DNA of 64,000 bases from JAFDZW01 sp964404255 (GCA_964404255.1 CAYOJJ010000017.1:1-64000), one strand, 5' to 3'; positions 17,295-26,726 are shown, numbered from the stretch's first letter. Notes: a model not told the origin generated them from the letters alone. Numbers and translations are program-made.

Positions 17295-17444
17295 TTATTT
17301 GGTCTCTTTGTGCGCGGTGCGCTTATTGCAACGCGAACAGAATTTTTTGTATTCGACGCGGCCGGATTGTTTGCGCTTGTTCTTCGTTGCCGAATAATTG
17401 CGCTCTTTGCATTCGGTGCATTCGAGAGTGATAATATCACGCAT
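17295..17444 (-). CDS. rpmG: 50S ribosomal protein L33
   Basis: A 49-residue protein, MRDIITLECTECKERNYSAT at the start, with two CxxC pairs (CTEC and CSRC) of the zinc-binding form of L33, and a KFCSRCNKRTAHKETK end. It lies between tRNA-Gly and tRNA-Trp in the tRNA-secE-nusG operon, a usual position in bacteria. With four cysteines it is the zinc-binding version rather than the Cys-free paralogue. Confidence 0.95.
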   Translation of the reverse strand: MRDIITLECTECKERNYSATKNKRKQSGRVEYKKFCSRCNKRTAHKETK

Positions 17445-17498
17445 CTTCGTATCCTTTCTAAAATCTTACTATACGCACCACCAGCGGAAGTGCTTTGG

Positions 17499-17571
17499 AG
17501 CGGGAGACGGGACTCGAACCCGCGACCAACAGCTTGGAAGGCTGTGACTCTACCAACTGAGTTACTCCCGC
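17499..17571 (-). tRNA. tRNA-Gly (TCC anticodon)
   Basis: Cloverleaf on the minus strand with acceptor GCGGGAG/CTCCCGC, D-arm AACTCAGTTGGTAGAGT, anticodon loop CTTCCAA (TCC), and T-arm GCGGGTTCGAGTCCCGT. 73 bases; CCA not encoded. Confidence 0.97.
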
Positions 17572-17578
17572 AAGAGTG

Positions 17579-17651
<73 letters not shown>

Positions 17652-17672
17652 GAATTGTCAAATAACTTACTG

Positions 17673-17755
<83 letters not shown>

Positions 17756-17778
17756 AATTGTCAAAAAACGTGCTTTTG

Positions 17779-17851
17779 AGCCGGCAGACGGACTTGAACC
17801 GACGACCTGCTGATTACAAATCAGCTGCTCTACCAGCTGAGCTATGCCGGC
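17779..17851 (-). tRNA. tRNA-Thr (TGT anticodon)
   Basis: First tRNA of the leftward operon. Acceptor GCCGGCA/TGCCGGC, D-arm TAGCTCAGCTGGTAGAGC, anticodon stem CTGAT and loop TTTGTAA (TGT), T-loop GGTTCAAGTCC. 73 bases; CCA not encoded. Confidence 0.96.
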
Positions 17852-17857
17852 GTAAAG

Positions 17858-17992
17858 TAAAAAACTCCCCTGCTATAGAAATTTCCTTAGCAGGAGAGCA
17901 TTTAGCACGTTGAAAATGATATTTTACTTCTTCTGGTTCCCAAAAGCATGTTTTTTAGGTGCTATATCTTTGATTATTAGTCCCTTAGCACC
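17858..17992 (-). promoter_or_regulatory. Structured leader upstream of the tRNA operon
   Basis: On the minus strand this gap holds two hairpins. GGTGCTA and TAGCACC (17958-17964 and 17986-17992) pair over a 21-base loop. TAGCAGGGGAG and CTCCTGCTA (17865-17875 and 17888-17896) pair with a two-base bulge and are followed by U6 (17859-17864), seven bases before tRNA-Thr. The second looks like an intrinsic terminator placed in front of the first tRNA. It may be an attenuator, or the end of a short unannotated RNA. No clear TAnnTTTG box was found for the tRNA operon. Confidence 0.4.
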
Positions 17993-18015
17993 GGTCTAAT
18001 TGTTACCAGTGGTTG

Positions 18016-18023
18016 TAACTTTG
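18016..18023 (+). promoter_or_regulatory. -7 box upstream of the amidohydrolase gene
   Basis: TAACTTTG fits TAnnTTTG and lies 48 bases before the chosen ATG at 18072, or nine bases before an in-frame ATG at 18033. Confidence 0.4.
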
Positions 18024-18071
18024 CCCCCTAGAATGCGTTTTCTTAAGGAATTTCATTCACATACATCCCCC

Positions 18072-19379
18072 ATGATTCGACACACTGTTGTTTTTCTTCT
18101 CACCGCACTGTCCGTGCTGATGCTTTCCGGCTTAGCTTGTGCTCAGGAATATGATTATTGTATTCACGATGTTAATATTATTAGTCCTGAAAAGGCGAAT
18201 CCTCTCAGGTCCTCGACGGATGTATTCATCGCTGATGGTAAGATCGTAAAGATTACTTCGGCTGCGAAGAACGCGCCCGTGAATTGCAAAAAAACGATCG
18301 AGGCAAAAGGGAAGTATCTGATGGCCGGCCTTACCGATATGCATGTCCATCTGCCCGCTAATGGCACCGATACCTTTCTTACGCTCAATCTTGCGGCTGG
18401 TGTAACAACGATTCGCGCTATGCGGGGAAGACCCTGGCAACTCGATGTAAAAAAGAAGATCGCCAGTGGTGAATTGCTCGGTCCGGATCTCTATGTCTCT
18501 TCGCCCTATTTCCCGAATAAGAATATCAAAATCGATAAACTCGATGATTCGATCGCTTTCTTTAAACAGGCAGGATACGATCTTGTGAAAGTGCTTGCGG
18601 TACCGGATTCTGCTTATTATGAGGCATTGATGAAAGCGGCGAACAAGGCGCATATCACGGTCGCCGGCCATTGGCCCTGGCAGGTACCAATCGAACGGGT
18701 AATCGAATCGGGGTATGATTGCATCGAGCATTTGCAGGGATTAGATGAAGCATATGAAAAAGATACTTCCTCAGTTGTGCGGCTTGCTAAATTATTAAAT
18801 AAACATCATACCTGGAATTGCCCCACCCTCGATTTTTATAATGTGTATTATCATCAGGTGCCGCTCGAAGAATTAAAAAAGCGCCCCGGGCTTGACCTTG
18901 TTGGCAAAGAGCGATTGAATGAATGGATAGAATTCATGACCAAGAGCTTTGCAAAGTATAATGCCGGCAGCGGTGATTCGGTCGAACAAAAACATAAAAA
19001 ATGGCAGCAGTACATGGCGAATAAGCTGGCCTTGCTTAGAAGATTAAATGAATTGAAAGTGCCATTAATCTTCAGTCCGGCCGATGCGTACGATGATTTC
19101 GGTGTTCCGGGCTTTTGTGTCTGGGAGGAAATGAAGCTTTATTCAAAGGCTGGAATTCCGAATAAAGACATTTTAAAGATGGCTACTTATAATGCTGCCG
19201 ACTATTTCCATCAAACCGATTCTTGGGGAAGTGTAGCGGTCGGTCGCAAAGCAAATATGGTTCTGCTCGATAAAAATCCATTGCAGGCAATAAATAACAT
19301 TGAAGCTCAGGAAGGCGTCTTTATCGGCGGGAAGTATTATGAGACTTCTGCGCTCAAGGATAAATGCCGTAAACTGTAA
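18072..19379 (+). CDS. exported amidohydrolase family protein
   Basis: A 435-residue metal-dependent hydrolase of the amidohydrolase superfamily (imidazolonepropionase/prolidase-like subgroup). A signal peptide (MIRHTVVFLLTALSVLMLSG, cleavage after ACA|Q) argues for a periplasmic enzyme and for the ATG at 18072 rather than the open frame's first codon at 18000. The HxH metal motif is in LTDMHVHLPA (H91, H93). Further possible ligands are the histidines in TVAGHWPW and CIEHLQG. The C-terminal part has SVAVGRKANMVLLDKNPL, the typical return strand to the composite beta-sandwich domain. The substrate could be a dipeptide or cyclic amide; this cannot be decided. Confidence 0.85.
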   Translation: MIRHTVVFLLTALSVLMLSGLACAQEYDYCIHDVNIISPEKANPLRSSTDVFIADGKIVKITSAAKNAPVNCKKTIEAKGKYLMAGLTDMHVHLPANGTDTFLTLNLAAGVTTIRAMRGRPWQLDVKKKIASGELLGPDLYVSSPYFPNKNIKIDKLDDSIAFFKQAGYDLVKVLAVPDSAYYEALMKAANKAHITVAGHWPWQVPIERVIESGYDCIEHLQGLDEAYEKDTSSVVRLAKLLNKHHTWNCPTLDFYNVYYHQVPLEELKKRPGLDLVGKERLNEWIEFMTKSFAKYNAGSGDSVEQKHKKWQQYMANKLALLRRLNELKVPLIFSPADAYDDFGVPGFCVWEEMKLYSKAGIPNKDILKMATYNAADYFHQTDSWGSVAVGRKANMVLLDKNPLQAINNIEAQEGVFIGGKYYETSALKDKCRKL

Positions 19380-19424
19380 ATCATACTATTACTCACCTTC
19401 GGCCTCCGATTAACTTTTCGGAAG

Positions 19425-19432
19425 TATTTTTG
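19425..19432 (+). promoter_or_regulatory. -7 box upstream of the yfhO-like gene
   Basis: TATTTTTG fits TAnnTTTG, 32 bases before the ATG at 19465. No clear -33 TTG at standard spacing. Confidence 0.45.
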
Positions 19433-19464
19433 TGTTCTTCTAACTTAGTCGAATACAAAGTCTA

Positions 19465-21771
19465 ATGGCTCAACAACCCACAAAGACAAAACCGGCACGT
19501 CCGGCTTCAAGCGGCTTCGCTTTACCATCGCTTTCCTTACCGGTCGTGATCGGTATTCTGGCCGTTATTGTCCTGATCTTTTATTACCCGTTACTTTTTG
19601 GCGGCAAATTCCTGTGGGAAGATTTTGTCGAACAGGAATTCCCATTCCGCACGTTGGCAACCTCGAGCCTTGCTTCGGGTCATATTCCGGGGTGGAATCC
19701 TTATGTGTTTTGCGGTATGCCGTTCACGGCCGATATTCAGATCGCCTTCTGGTATCCGATGAATATGCTGCAATCGCTTTTTGTCTCCGACGGGCACTTA
19801 TCTCCAGTCGTCATTCAGTGGTTCATCATCTTACACTACCTTATTGCATCGATAGGGATGTATCTCTGTGTAAAGGAGCTATTCAAAACCGATGATTGGT
19901 CGGCATTACTGGCGGCAATAGCGTATGCTTTCGGCGGGTTTATGACCGCCCAGCCCATGCACCAGATGATCGTCTATCAACTGGCAATCTTCCCTTGGGT
20001 AGTCTTCTTCTTTATTAAAGGATGTGATTCCTGGAAGCATTCGCTTACTGCGGGGTTGCTGCTTGGTATCATGTATCTGGCCGGCCATCCTCAGACCTCC
20101 CTCTTTCTGACGATGCTGCTTGGCTTGCTTGCCGTCTATGAACTCGTGTATCGCTTACGTCATAAAGAGATGGGCGCATTGACCGCCCTAACAGTTGCCC
20201 GAATGGCTATTCCGGCAATTATTGCGGTGGGATTATTCTGCATTCAATTACTTCCGTCTCAGGAATTGGCCGCGCTCTCCAAGCGCGATGTGATGACCTT
20301 TGAAAAATCCTCCGAAGGTTCGCTCACCTTCGGACATTTGCTGACGCTCGTCCTGCCCCGTCTCTTTGGTGTCACCGATGCGATGCATGAAGCAAAAGTA
20401 GCCTATTGGAACGGGCCCTTCTATTTGTCGTGGGAGACAATGTGCTATATCGGCATTATGCCGCTGATTATCGCGATCGGTGCGGCGATCGGCAATTGGA
20501 AAAAGAAGTATGTACCGTTCTTTGCCGGTATGGCAGTACTTGCGATCTTATTTTCTCTTGGCAATAATTTCTTCGTCTATAAGATCTTTTTCTCATTACC
20601 ACTTTTCGATAAGCTTCGTGCCCCTGGCCGAATGATGATGGTCTTTACATTCGTCATGACAGCGCTTGCGGGAAGCGGACTATCATCGTTGCTAAAGGGT
20701 GAAGCCAGTCCTTTGATGAAAAAAGCGGTCTATGGTGCTGTCGGTGCTGTCGTGCTTTGCTGGGTTCTGGCGCTTGGAGGTATGCTGACTCCTAAAATGT
20801 TTTTACCGAATGCTCCGGCGGAGGCTGCTCAATCTATCGGTTGGTCGGCAAGCCTTGCCGCATTGCCGGTTATCGTTGGAGCTATCATTGGTATTCTGGC
20901 GGCTATGAATAAGCTCAAAGGAGTAGCATTAGCGCTCGGCGCGATCGCTATTACGCTCATCGAGCTTTTTGTCTATTCTTCGGGGCTCAATACCAGTTCG
21001 ACCGATCCACGGGAAGTCTTTAACCAACAGCCACAGCTCATCGAGCTACTAAAGAAGGAGCAGGCTAAGGAGCTTTCTCGCGCCCGCATCAGGGGAGCGC
21101 GCTCATTACTTCTCGAGCGTAATCAGGGTGCGTACGATCATATCCAATTACTTGAAGGTTACAATCCGTTAGTATTACAACGCAATGCCCCGCAATGCAC
21201 TAATCCGGAGATAACGGCAGACTTATTGAATATTAAGTATTCGGTTATTGAAGGGGCTCAGCAGGTTGGTTTTGGCGCTCGTATAGCACCGCTGCCACGT
21301 GTGATGATGTATTATAAAACGCTTGTTAAGCCGGATGCCGAAGCCGTGGAATTCCTGAAGTCCGATGCGTCATTCGATTATCGCTCAACCATATTATTGG
21401 AAGAGCAGCCGTCAACCCAGATCTCGGCAGCCGATCCTACTGCTAAGGCAGAAGTAACCCGCTATGAAACCGATGAAGTAGAAGCGAAAGTAACCACCAA
21501 TGAAAACGGAATGCTCTTTTTCTCGGAAATTTATTATCCTTCATGGCATGTCTATATCGACGGAAAAGAAACGAAGCTTTACCGTGCTTTTACTGCATTA
21601 CGGGCGGTCGAAGTGCCGAAGGGAACACATACTGTTATCCTTAAGTACGAATCGAGCGCCTTCCATTCAGGATCGCTTATAACACTTATTACTCTCGGCG
21701 CGACCGTGCTGGGCCTCGTCTTCGCATCCATAAAGAAAGGCCGCGGTGGCGAAGGCGCATCCCAAAGCTGA
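19465..21771 (+). CDS. YfhO family GT-C membrane protein
   Basis: A 768-residue polytopic membrane protein. It has about 12 helices through residue 530, then a soluble domain, then a last helix near 750. The first loop FGGKFLWEDFVEQEFPFRTL and HIPGWNPYVFCGMPFTADIQ match the YfhO family, whose members resemble GT-C enzymes that decorate teichoic or other cell-surface glycans from undecaprenyl donors. The periplasmic C-terminal part includes FFSEIYYPSWHVYIDGKETK, also typical. The next gene, a GT9 enzyme, starts 26 bases before its stop, so the two are co-translated. The exact glycan is unknown. Confidence 0.88.
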   Translation: MAQQPTKTKPARPASSGFALPSLSLPVVIGILAVIVLIFYYPLLFGGKFLWEDFVEQEFPFRTLATSSLASGHIPGWNPYVFCGMPFTADIQIAFWYPMNMLQSLFVSDGHLSPVVIQWFIILHYLIASIGMYLCVKELFKTDDWSALLAAIAYAFGGFMTAQPMHQMIVYQLAIFPWVVFFFIKGCDSWKHSLTAGLLLGIMYLAGHPQTSLFLTMLLGLLAVYELVYRLRHKEMGALTALTVARMAIPAIIAVGLFCIQLLPSQELAALSKRDVMTFEKSSEGSLTFGHLLTLVLPRLFGVTDAMHEAKVAYWNGPFYLSWETMCYIGIMPLIIAIGAAIGNWKKKYVPFFAGMAVLAILFSLGNNFFVYKIFFSLPLFDKLRAPGRMMMVFTFVMTALAGSGLSSLLKGEASPLMKKAVYGAVGAVVLCWVLALGGMLTPKMFLPNAPAEAAQSIGWSASLAALPVIVGAIIGILAAMNKLKGVALALGAIAITLIELFVYSSGLNTSSTDPREVFNQQPQLIELLKKEQAKELSRARIRGARSLLLERNQGAYDHIQLLEGYNPLVLQRNAPQCTNPEITADLLNIKYSVIEGAQQVGFGARIAPLPRVMMYYKTLVKPDAEAVEFLKSDASFDYRSTILLEEQPSTQISAADPTAKAEVTRYETDEVEAKVTTNENGMLFFSEIYYPSWHVYIDGKETKLYRAFTALRAVEVPKGTHTVILKYESSAFHSGSLITLITLGATVLGLVFASIKKGRGGEGASQS

Positions 21772-22846
21772 ACGTATCCTGATCATAGCATTACCGGGAA
21801 TAGGTGATGCTTTGCTTTCGACTCCGATGGTCCGCCTGCTTCGCGAAGCCAAACCGGAGGCCGAACTGCATGTGCTTGTCATGTTCAAGGCTACGAAAGA
21901 ACTTTTCTCCTGTAATGCGGCCGTCGATACTGTCCATTATTTCGATTTCATCGGTGGTAATAAGATCGAAGGCTTGCTCTTTTTGATGCACCTGCGTGCC
22001 ATGAAGTTCGATGCTACCATCAATATCTACCCTCAAAATCGAAGAGAGTATAATCTTTTTGCATTACTTATCGGAGCTACAAGGCGCCTCGGAATAAGAT
22101 ACCGCCGTCGGGATTGGCAAAATTTAAGCTGGCTGCTTACGGAAACAGTCGGGGAAGATGACGCTTACCATTGTGTAGAAGAAAATATAAGAATTCTTTC
22201 GCGCCTCGGTATTGCTCCTGTTTTAGACGAGAGTACATTGCCACCGCTGGAATTGATCCTCTCGGTTGAGCATGAACGGTTTGCCGAGAACTGGATAACA
22301 GAGAAACATCTCGATAAGAAACCTATTATAGTGGGGATGCATGCTGGCACCGCACTCTTTAAGAATCATATTCGCCGCCGTTGGGCGCCGGAAAAATTTG
22401 CGGCCTTAGCAAGGAGACTCCATGAAGAGCTTGGAGCAACCGTATTATTATTCGGCGGCCCGGATGATGTAGAAGCGAACTCGGTGATCATGCAGCTTGC
22501 AGGGGATGTTATTACCGAAGTTAAAACATCTTCCATTATGGATTCTATCGCTATAATGAAGCGAACGCATCTTTTTGTATCGAATGACTCGGCACTTATG
22601 CATATTGCCGGGGCATTGAGCTTGCCGACTGCCGCGATCTTTGGTCCAACGAATGAGACGTATGTCCATCCCTGGAAGACAAAATATGAAGTGATCCAGA
22701 CGGGTATCGATTGCCGGCCTTGCTTCATTTATTCCCCGAAACCTTTGACGTGTTACCGGGCGAACCCTGAAGAACACTTCCTTTGTATTCGCGCGATCGA
22801 AGTGAATGAAGTAATGACTGCCTGTAGGAGGTTACTTGCCTCTTAG
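21746..22846 (+). CDS. glycosyltransferase family 9 (heptosyltransferase-like)
   Basis: A 366-residue GT-B enzyme related to ADP-heptose:LPS heptosyltransferases. It starts at a GTG inside the end of the upstream yfhO-like gene. Motifs: ILIIALPGIGDALLSTPMVR at the start (acceptor-side loop), the central GMHAGTALFKNHIRRRW donor region, TVLLFGGPDDVEAN, and FVSNDSALMHIAGALSLPTAAIFGPTN as the nucleotide-sugar site. It should act at the inner face of the cytoplasmic membrane in LPS core or surface glycan assembly. Its end overlaps the convergent DUF92 gene by four bases. Confidence 0.9.
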   Translation: MAKAHPKAERILIIALPGIGDALLSTPMVRLLREAKPEAELHVLVMFKATKELFSCNAAVDTVHYFDFIGGNKIEGLLFLMHLRAMKFDATINIYPQNRREYNLFALLIGATRRLGIRYRRRDWQNLSWLLTETVGEDDAYHCVEENIRILSRLGIAPVLDESTLPPLELILSVEHERFAENWITEKHLDKKPIIVGMHAGTALFKNHIRRRWAPEKFAALARRLHEELGATVLLFGGPDDVEANSVIMQLAGDVITEVKTSSIMDSIAIMKRTHLFVSNDSALMHIAGALSLPTAAIFGPTNETYVHPWKTKYEVIQTGIDCRPCFIYSPKPLTCYRANPEEHFLCIRAIEVNEVMTACRRLLAS

Positions 22847-23613
22847 AACCAGGAAGCGATCCCGATAGCAAGTATCCCTCCCATACAGGTTGCTATCAGG
22901 TTCGTCAAGTTATTATCTACTACTTTCATTCCTTTTACCAATTCGGACATCGGTTGCGGTTCTTCAATGATCTCCCCTGAGACTTTCATGTACTTTGCCT
23001 GAATACCTGCACCGATAATACTATCGATCAGCGCCCCCACCGTCCCCGCCAGGGTAATGACAAAGGGCACCGGCGTAAACCCGAGTTGGCAAAGTCCGCT
23101 CGCAGCTTCAAGGTGAATGAGCGAAAGCAGCGCTATCGATAGCGCCCCAAGAATACTGGCGAGAATGCCGATGAGCGACACCCCGCCAGATAAGCCTCGC
23201 TGCATTGGTTTGAAGGTAAGAATGTCGTACACCTTTCCTCCGTAGCGTATGCCTATCTCCGTTGCCCAGGTATCGGCTGTTGCAACGGCAAGCGAACCGA
23301 GGAATAAGAGCGTCATTTCCTCCCGGCTTGCGGGATTAATATACATGATCGTCATAGAAAGAGCAGGTAGGAAACCATTGGCCATGACCTGCTTCCAGGT
23401 TCGTGATCCGGCATGATGATCGTTCAGCCGAGATAGGGCAGAGCCGCTGATAAAAAAGAAGATGAGTAGCATCGAAGCCGAGAGACCGCCGAAGGCGAAG
23501 ATGGAGCCGCCAACGATAATAGCGGCTATTGCTCCGCTGAGCGCCAACGCCTTAGCGCGGTATCCCAGCGCGGCTACTATAAGAGCCGATCCGAATCCGA
23601 TCAGGAAATTCAT
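22843..23613 (-). CDS. DUF92 family membrane protein
   Basis: A 256-residue integral membrane protein with six to seven helices. The conserved DUF92 block is visible: SGSALSRLNDHH, the ATADTWATEIGIRYG segment, then TFKPMQRGLSGGVSLIG, and the C-terminal DSIIGAGIQAKY and VDNNLTNLIATCMGG. The plant relative VTE6 is a phytyl-phosphate kinase and the family is related to CTP-dependent kinases, so an isoprenoid-phosphate substrate is conceivable (inference). A TATTTTTG box ends four bases before the ATG, and the flippase gene diverges from the other side. Confidence 0.85.
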   Translation of the reverse strand: MNFLIGFGSALIVAALGYRAKALALSGAIAAIIVGGSIFAFGGLSASMLLIFFFISGSALSRLNDHHAGSRTWKQVMANGFLPALSMTIMYINPASREEMTLLFLGSLAVATADTWATEIGIRYGGKVYDILTFKPMQRGLSGGVSLIGILASILGALSIALLSLIHLEAASGLCQLGFTPVPFVITLAGTVGALIDSIIGAGIQAKYMKVSGEIIEEPQPMSELVKGMKVVDNNLTNLIATCMGGILAIGIASWF

Positions 23614-23617
23614 TACT

Positions 23618-23663
23618 CAAAAATACAGTGTAGAAACATCGCCGAGGCCATGTCGTATTTTTG
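23618..23663. promoter_or_regulatory. Back-to-back -7 boxes abutting two start codons
   Basis: The 56-base gap between the DUF92 and flippase start codons contains two TATTTTTG boxes facing outward. One is on the minus strand at 23618-23625, four bases from the DUF92 ATG. The other is on the plus strand at 23656-23663, six bases from the flippase ATG at 23670. With initiation a few bases after the box, both transcripts would have essentially no leader. No -33 TTG was found at normal spacing for either. Confidence 0.5.
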
Positions 23664-23669
23664 AAGCCA

Positions 23670-25208
23670 ATGCGAAAAGAACTCGCCGCTCTTTCCAAAG
23701 AGACACTCATCTATGGGCTCAGTACCGTTGTCGGTCGGTTTCTTACCTTCCTGCTGACCCCATTTTATGTAAATGTGCTGCATTCGACAAGCGATTATGG
23801 CATTTCGAGCGTGCTGTATTCGTGGATGGCTTTTTTGAATGTCATCTATCCGTTGGGGCTCGAAGGCGCCTATTTCCGCTATGCCTCCCGTGGTGAAAAA
23901 GCCGAACGAGATTACAGTGCCGAGAAAGAACTCTTCAGCGGTTCCTTTAATCTGATCGTCCTTTTCGGTGGTATTCTTACGGCGGCGGCCCTGATCGCTG
24001 CGCCTTCTCTTGCAGGTCCGTTATTTTTCGATCCCCAGCATGATATTTCTTCTTCGATGCCAATGCTTATTCGCATCATCCGGTATTCGGCATTGATCTT
24101 GCTGTGCGATTCACTGGTTGTGTTGCCGTTCGCCGAACTGAGGCTCGAACATCGGGCAAAACTCTTTGCCTCGATACGATTATCTACTATAGTCGTGACT
24201 ATCGTTCTGAATTTTGTCTTGATCCTTGGTTTTCATCTTGGGGTCGAAGGGATGTTCGTTGCCAATCTTATTGCTTCGGCGCTGCAGCTTTTGGCAGTTC
24301 TGCCAACGATCTTTTCAAAATGGAAGCCTATCCTCAGCAAGCGCTCGCTGGAAAAGATGCTTCCGTTCGGTTTAACGAATGTCCCTGCTTATATCGGCGC
24401 AATGATGGTTCAGGTGATCGATCGGCCGATCGTGCAGATGTATCTCGGGCTCGGCGCCGTCGGTATCTATCAAGCAAATTACCGGATGGGTATTGTTATG
24501 ATGGTACTTGTCAGCCTGTTTGAATATGCCTGGCGGCCATTCTTCATGCGGCAGTTCAAAACCGACGATGCAAAAGCCCGCCTGCTCTTTGCCCGGATCC
24601 TTACTTATTTTCTGCTTATCAGCGGTGTGGCATTTTTACTCTTGGCGTTCTTCCTGCCATACGCCCTTTCCACTCCGGTATTCGGCAGGCGGCTGCTTCG
24701 GGCGGATTATCTTTCCGGTATGACGATCATCCCCGTAGTGCTCTTTGCCTATATTTTTCAGGGCATGTACACTAATTTTATTGCCGGCATTTATATTAAA
24801 GAGAAGAATAAAGTACTACCATTAATAACCGGTATAGGTGCTGCCGTCAATGTTATTGCTAATATCGTTCTTATTCCGGTGCTTGGAATAATGGGAGCCG
24901 CCCTTGCGACGCTCGCAGCGTATGCCGTGATGGCATACGCCATTTATATTCCGTCTCAGAAGGCATACCCCGTGCCGTATGAATGGAAACGTATCGGCTT
25001 GCTGGCTCTCGATATCGGCCTCATCTTTGGGCTCGATAGAGTAATAGAGGCGAGTGGGCTTATTCAATTTAGTGCTCCTGTGTTTTGGTTGCGCGTAGCA
25101 TTATCGGCTGCTGCGATTGCCGGATTATTCGGGCTCGGATTTTTCAGCGAACGCGAAAAACAATTTCTTAGAGAGTTACGAGGGCGGTTCAAAGGGGCCT
25201 CTGCCTGA
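23670..25208 (+). CDS. polysaccharide/lipid-linked oligosaccharide flippase (MOP superfamily)
   Basis: A 512-residue protein with about 14 membrane helices, of the Wzx/MATE-like MOP exporter type. It begins RKELAALSKETLIYGLSTVV and has the internal repeat of two six-helix bundles (NVPAYIGAMMVQVIDRPIV starts the second). It would flip undecaprenyl-linked glycan units to the periplasmic face. The ATG at 23670 is preferred over an in-frame TTG at 23661 because the TTG falls inside the promoter box. Its end overlaps a convergent GT-C-like gene by 33 bases. Confidence 0.9.
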   Translation: MRKELAALSKETLIYGLSTVVGRFLTFLLTPFYVNVLHSTSDYGISSVLYSWMAFLNVIYPLGLEGAYFRYASRGEKAERDYSAEKELFSGSFNLIVLFGGILTAAALIAAPSLAGPLFFDPQHDISSSMPMLIRIIRYSALILLCDSLVVLPFAELRLEHRAKLFASIRLSTIVVTIVLNFVLILGFHLGVEGMFVANLIASALQLLAVLPTIFSKWKPILSKRSLEKMLPFGLTNVPAYIGAMMVQVIDRPIVQMYLGLGAVGIYQANYRMGIVMMVLVSLFEYAWRPFFMRQFKTDDAKARLLFARILTYFLLISGVAFLLLAFFLPYALSTPVFGRRLLRADYLSGMTIIPVVLFAYIFQGMYTNFIAGIYIKEKNKVLPLITGIGAAVNVIANIVLIPVLGIMGAALATLAAYAVMAYAIYIPSQKAYPVPYEWKRIGLLALDIGLIFGLDRVIEASGLIQFSAPVFWLRVALSAAAIAGLFGLGFFSEREKQFLRELRGRFKGASA

Positions 25209-26576
25209 GCGATACGTCGATAATATTTTTAGATCGCCATCGAGCGAATCGACACCGTCATACGTAAAAAGTCCGGTCGGGAAAATAGGGATTGCCTGCG
25301 GTGTGTCAAAATACTGGTAATAGACGAGCCTCGTAAACGGGTCGATACCTTCGTGTTTATTTGAATAATTGACTCTTTGTGCCGATGAAGTATGCTGAAC
25401 GATGGCATTGACCAGCGAATAATTATACCCCATATAAGTAAGCGTCAGGACAATCATCGACGAAAAAAAGGTCTTCAGCCAATCGTGTTTTTTGATAGGT
25501 GGAATATAGATACAGACCAGGGCATTAAGGAAGCAAAAGACTACCAGCCGCTCGGCAGGCACGATCACTCCGAGCAAATGCTCCGGTAACATAATAAAGG
25601 CTCCGACACAAACAACGACGATCCACCAGGAAGGAATAAACGAACGGTAAAGTATCATCCGAACCAGAGCATAGCCTACCACTACCCAGAAAAATATACT
25701 GGTAAAGATATTTACGCCCCGTAAGGGGAGCGGTACTTGCGGCAAGCCTTTTAAAAATTGAAATGGTTTTAAGACCATCGTCGGTATGAAGAGCGGGTGG
25801 TGAGGATAGGTTAGTACCGGAAAATATAATCCGTATGAACCGCTTACCGGATGAGAGTCCGATAAGAGATATCCCCAGCAAAGGGTTATAGCTGGAAGGG
25901 CATAGAATAATAATTGCCCTATACGGTCCCAGCGTTTTTCGACAATTATAGTAATAGCGATCTGTAATACGGCAATGGCCAGAGTTATCGGATGCGATAA
26001 GTATAATAGGATGAACCACCCGATATGCTTTGGGGCGAGTTCTCTATTGATCGCCCACCCATCGCGGGATAGTATATAGAAGGCTATTCCTAATCCGAGT
26101 AAAAAATTTATATACCCCATAAAGAAATGCAGGGAGACCGAGCACCAGATTGCAGCATGAAATGCTGTTACTCTATCGATTGCAGAATAGATCCTCAGGT
26201 AGCGGAAACAACCGTTTACCAGCAGAAACATCGATGCCGCCAGGACGATCCTTCCGGAAAGATCGGTCGAAAAGATAAAGGTCAGCAGGCCGATAAATAG
26301 CGTGGAAAGGCAGTTCGGAGGGATGAACGAATGAAGATGGTAATAGCCGTTAGCGATGGAGCCATGAAGCAGGTATTCTCTCCAAAGCATCCCCTGATAG
26401 GCCCAGTCGGCATAATCGTTCATCGGTAAATAATGGAAGCCAAAGATTAGGATACCGATACTTAATCCATAATAGAATATCCAAAAGGGTAGTGCATAAG
26501 CCGAAATATTTTGCTGTACCTTATAGACCGTGCGATCGACAATAGCCGCGGAAGTAGTTTTCGGAAGGATATTCAT
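25176..26576 (-). CDS. polytopic membrane protein, GT-C-like, unrecognised family
   Basis: A 466-residue membrane protein with roughly eleven helices. The first periplasmic loop, LPMNDYADWAYQGMLWREYL, carries acidic residues where GT-C enzymes place their catalytic Asp, and NGYYHLHSFIPPN follows. I do not recognise a named family. By topology and by its place next to a flippase it is probably a lipid-linked-sugar glycosyltransferase or a related surface glycan protein. The C-terminal tail after the last helix is about 60 residues and soluble. It is convergent with, and overlaps, the flippase gene. Confidence 0.65.
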   Translation of the reverse strand: MNILPKTTSAAIVDRTVYKVQQNISAYALPFWIFYYGLSIGILIFGFHYLPMNDYADWAYQGMLWREYLLHGSIANGYYHLHSFIPPNCLSTLFIGLLTFIFSTDLSGRIVLAASMFLLVNGCFRYLRIYSAIDRVTAFHAAIWCSVSLHFFMGYINFLLGLGIAFYILSRDGWAINRELAPKHIGWFILLYLSHPITLAIAVLQIAITIIVEKRWDRIGQLLFYALPAITLCWGYLLSDSHPVSGSYGLYFPVLTYPHHPLFIPTMVLKPFQFLKGLPQVPLPLRGVNIFTSIFFWVVVGYALVRMILYRSFIPSWWIVVVCVGAFIMLPEHLLGVIVPAERLVVFCFLNALVCIYIPPIKKHDWLKTFFSSMIVLTLTYMGYNYSLVNAIVQHTSSAQRVNYSNKHEGIDPFTRLVYYQYFDTPQAIPIFPTGLFTYDGVDSLDGDLKILSTYRSGRGPFEPPS

Positions 26577-26726
26577 AATAGTAAAGTGCAGTAAGAACAG
26601 GTGGTAAATCTTCTGTTCTATATAATAGACCGGCTATCGATGAAAGAAAATTGGTCAAAAGCTGAACCCCGGTAAAAGCAGTTTCTGGCCGGCAGAACTC
26701 TATAGGACATTTTTTGCGATCACGGT

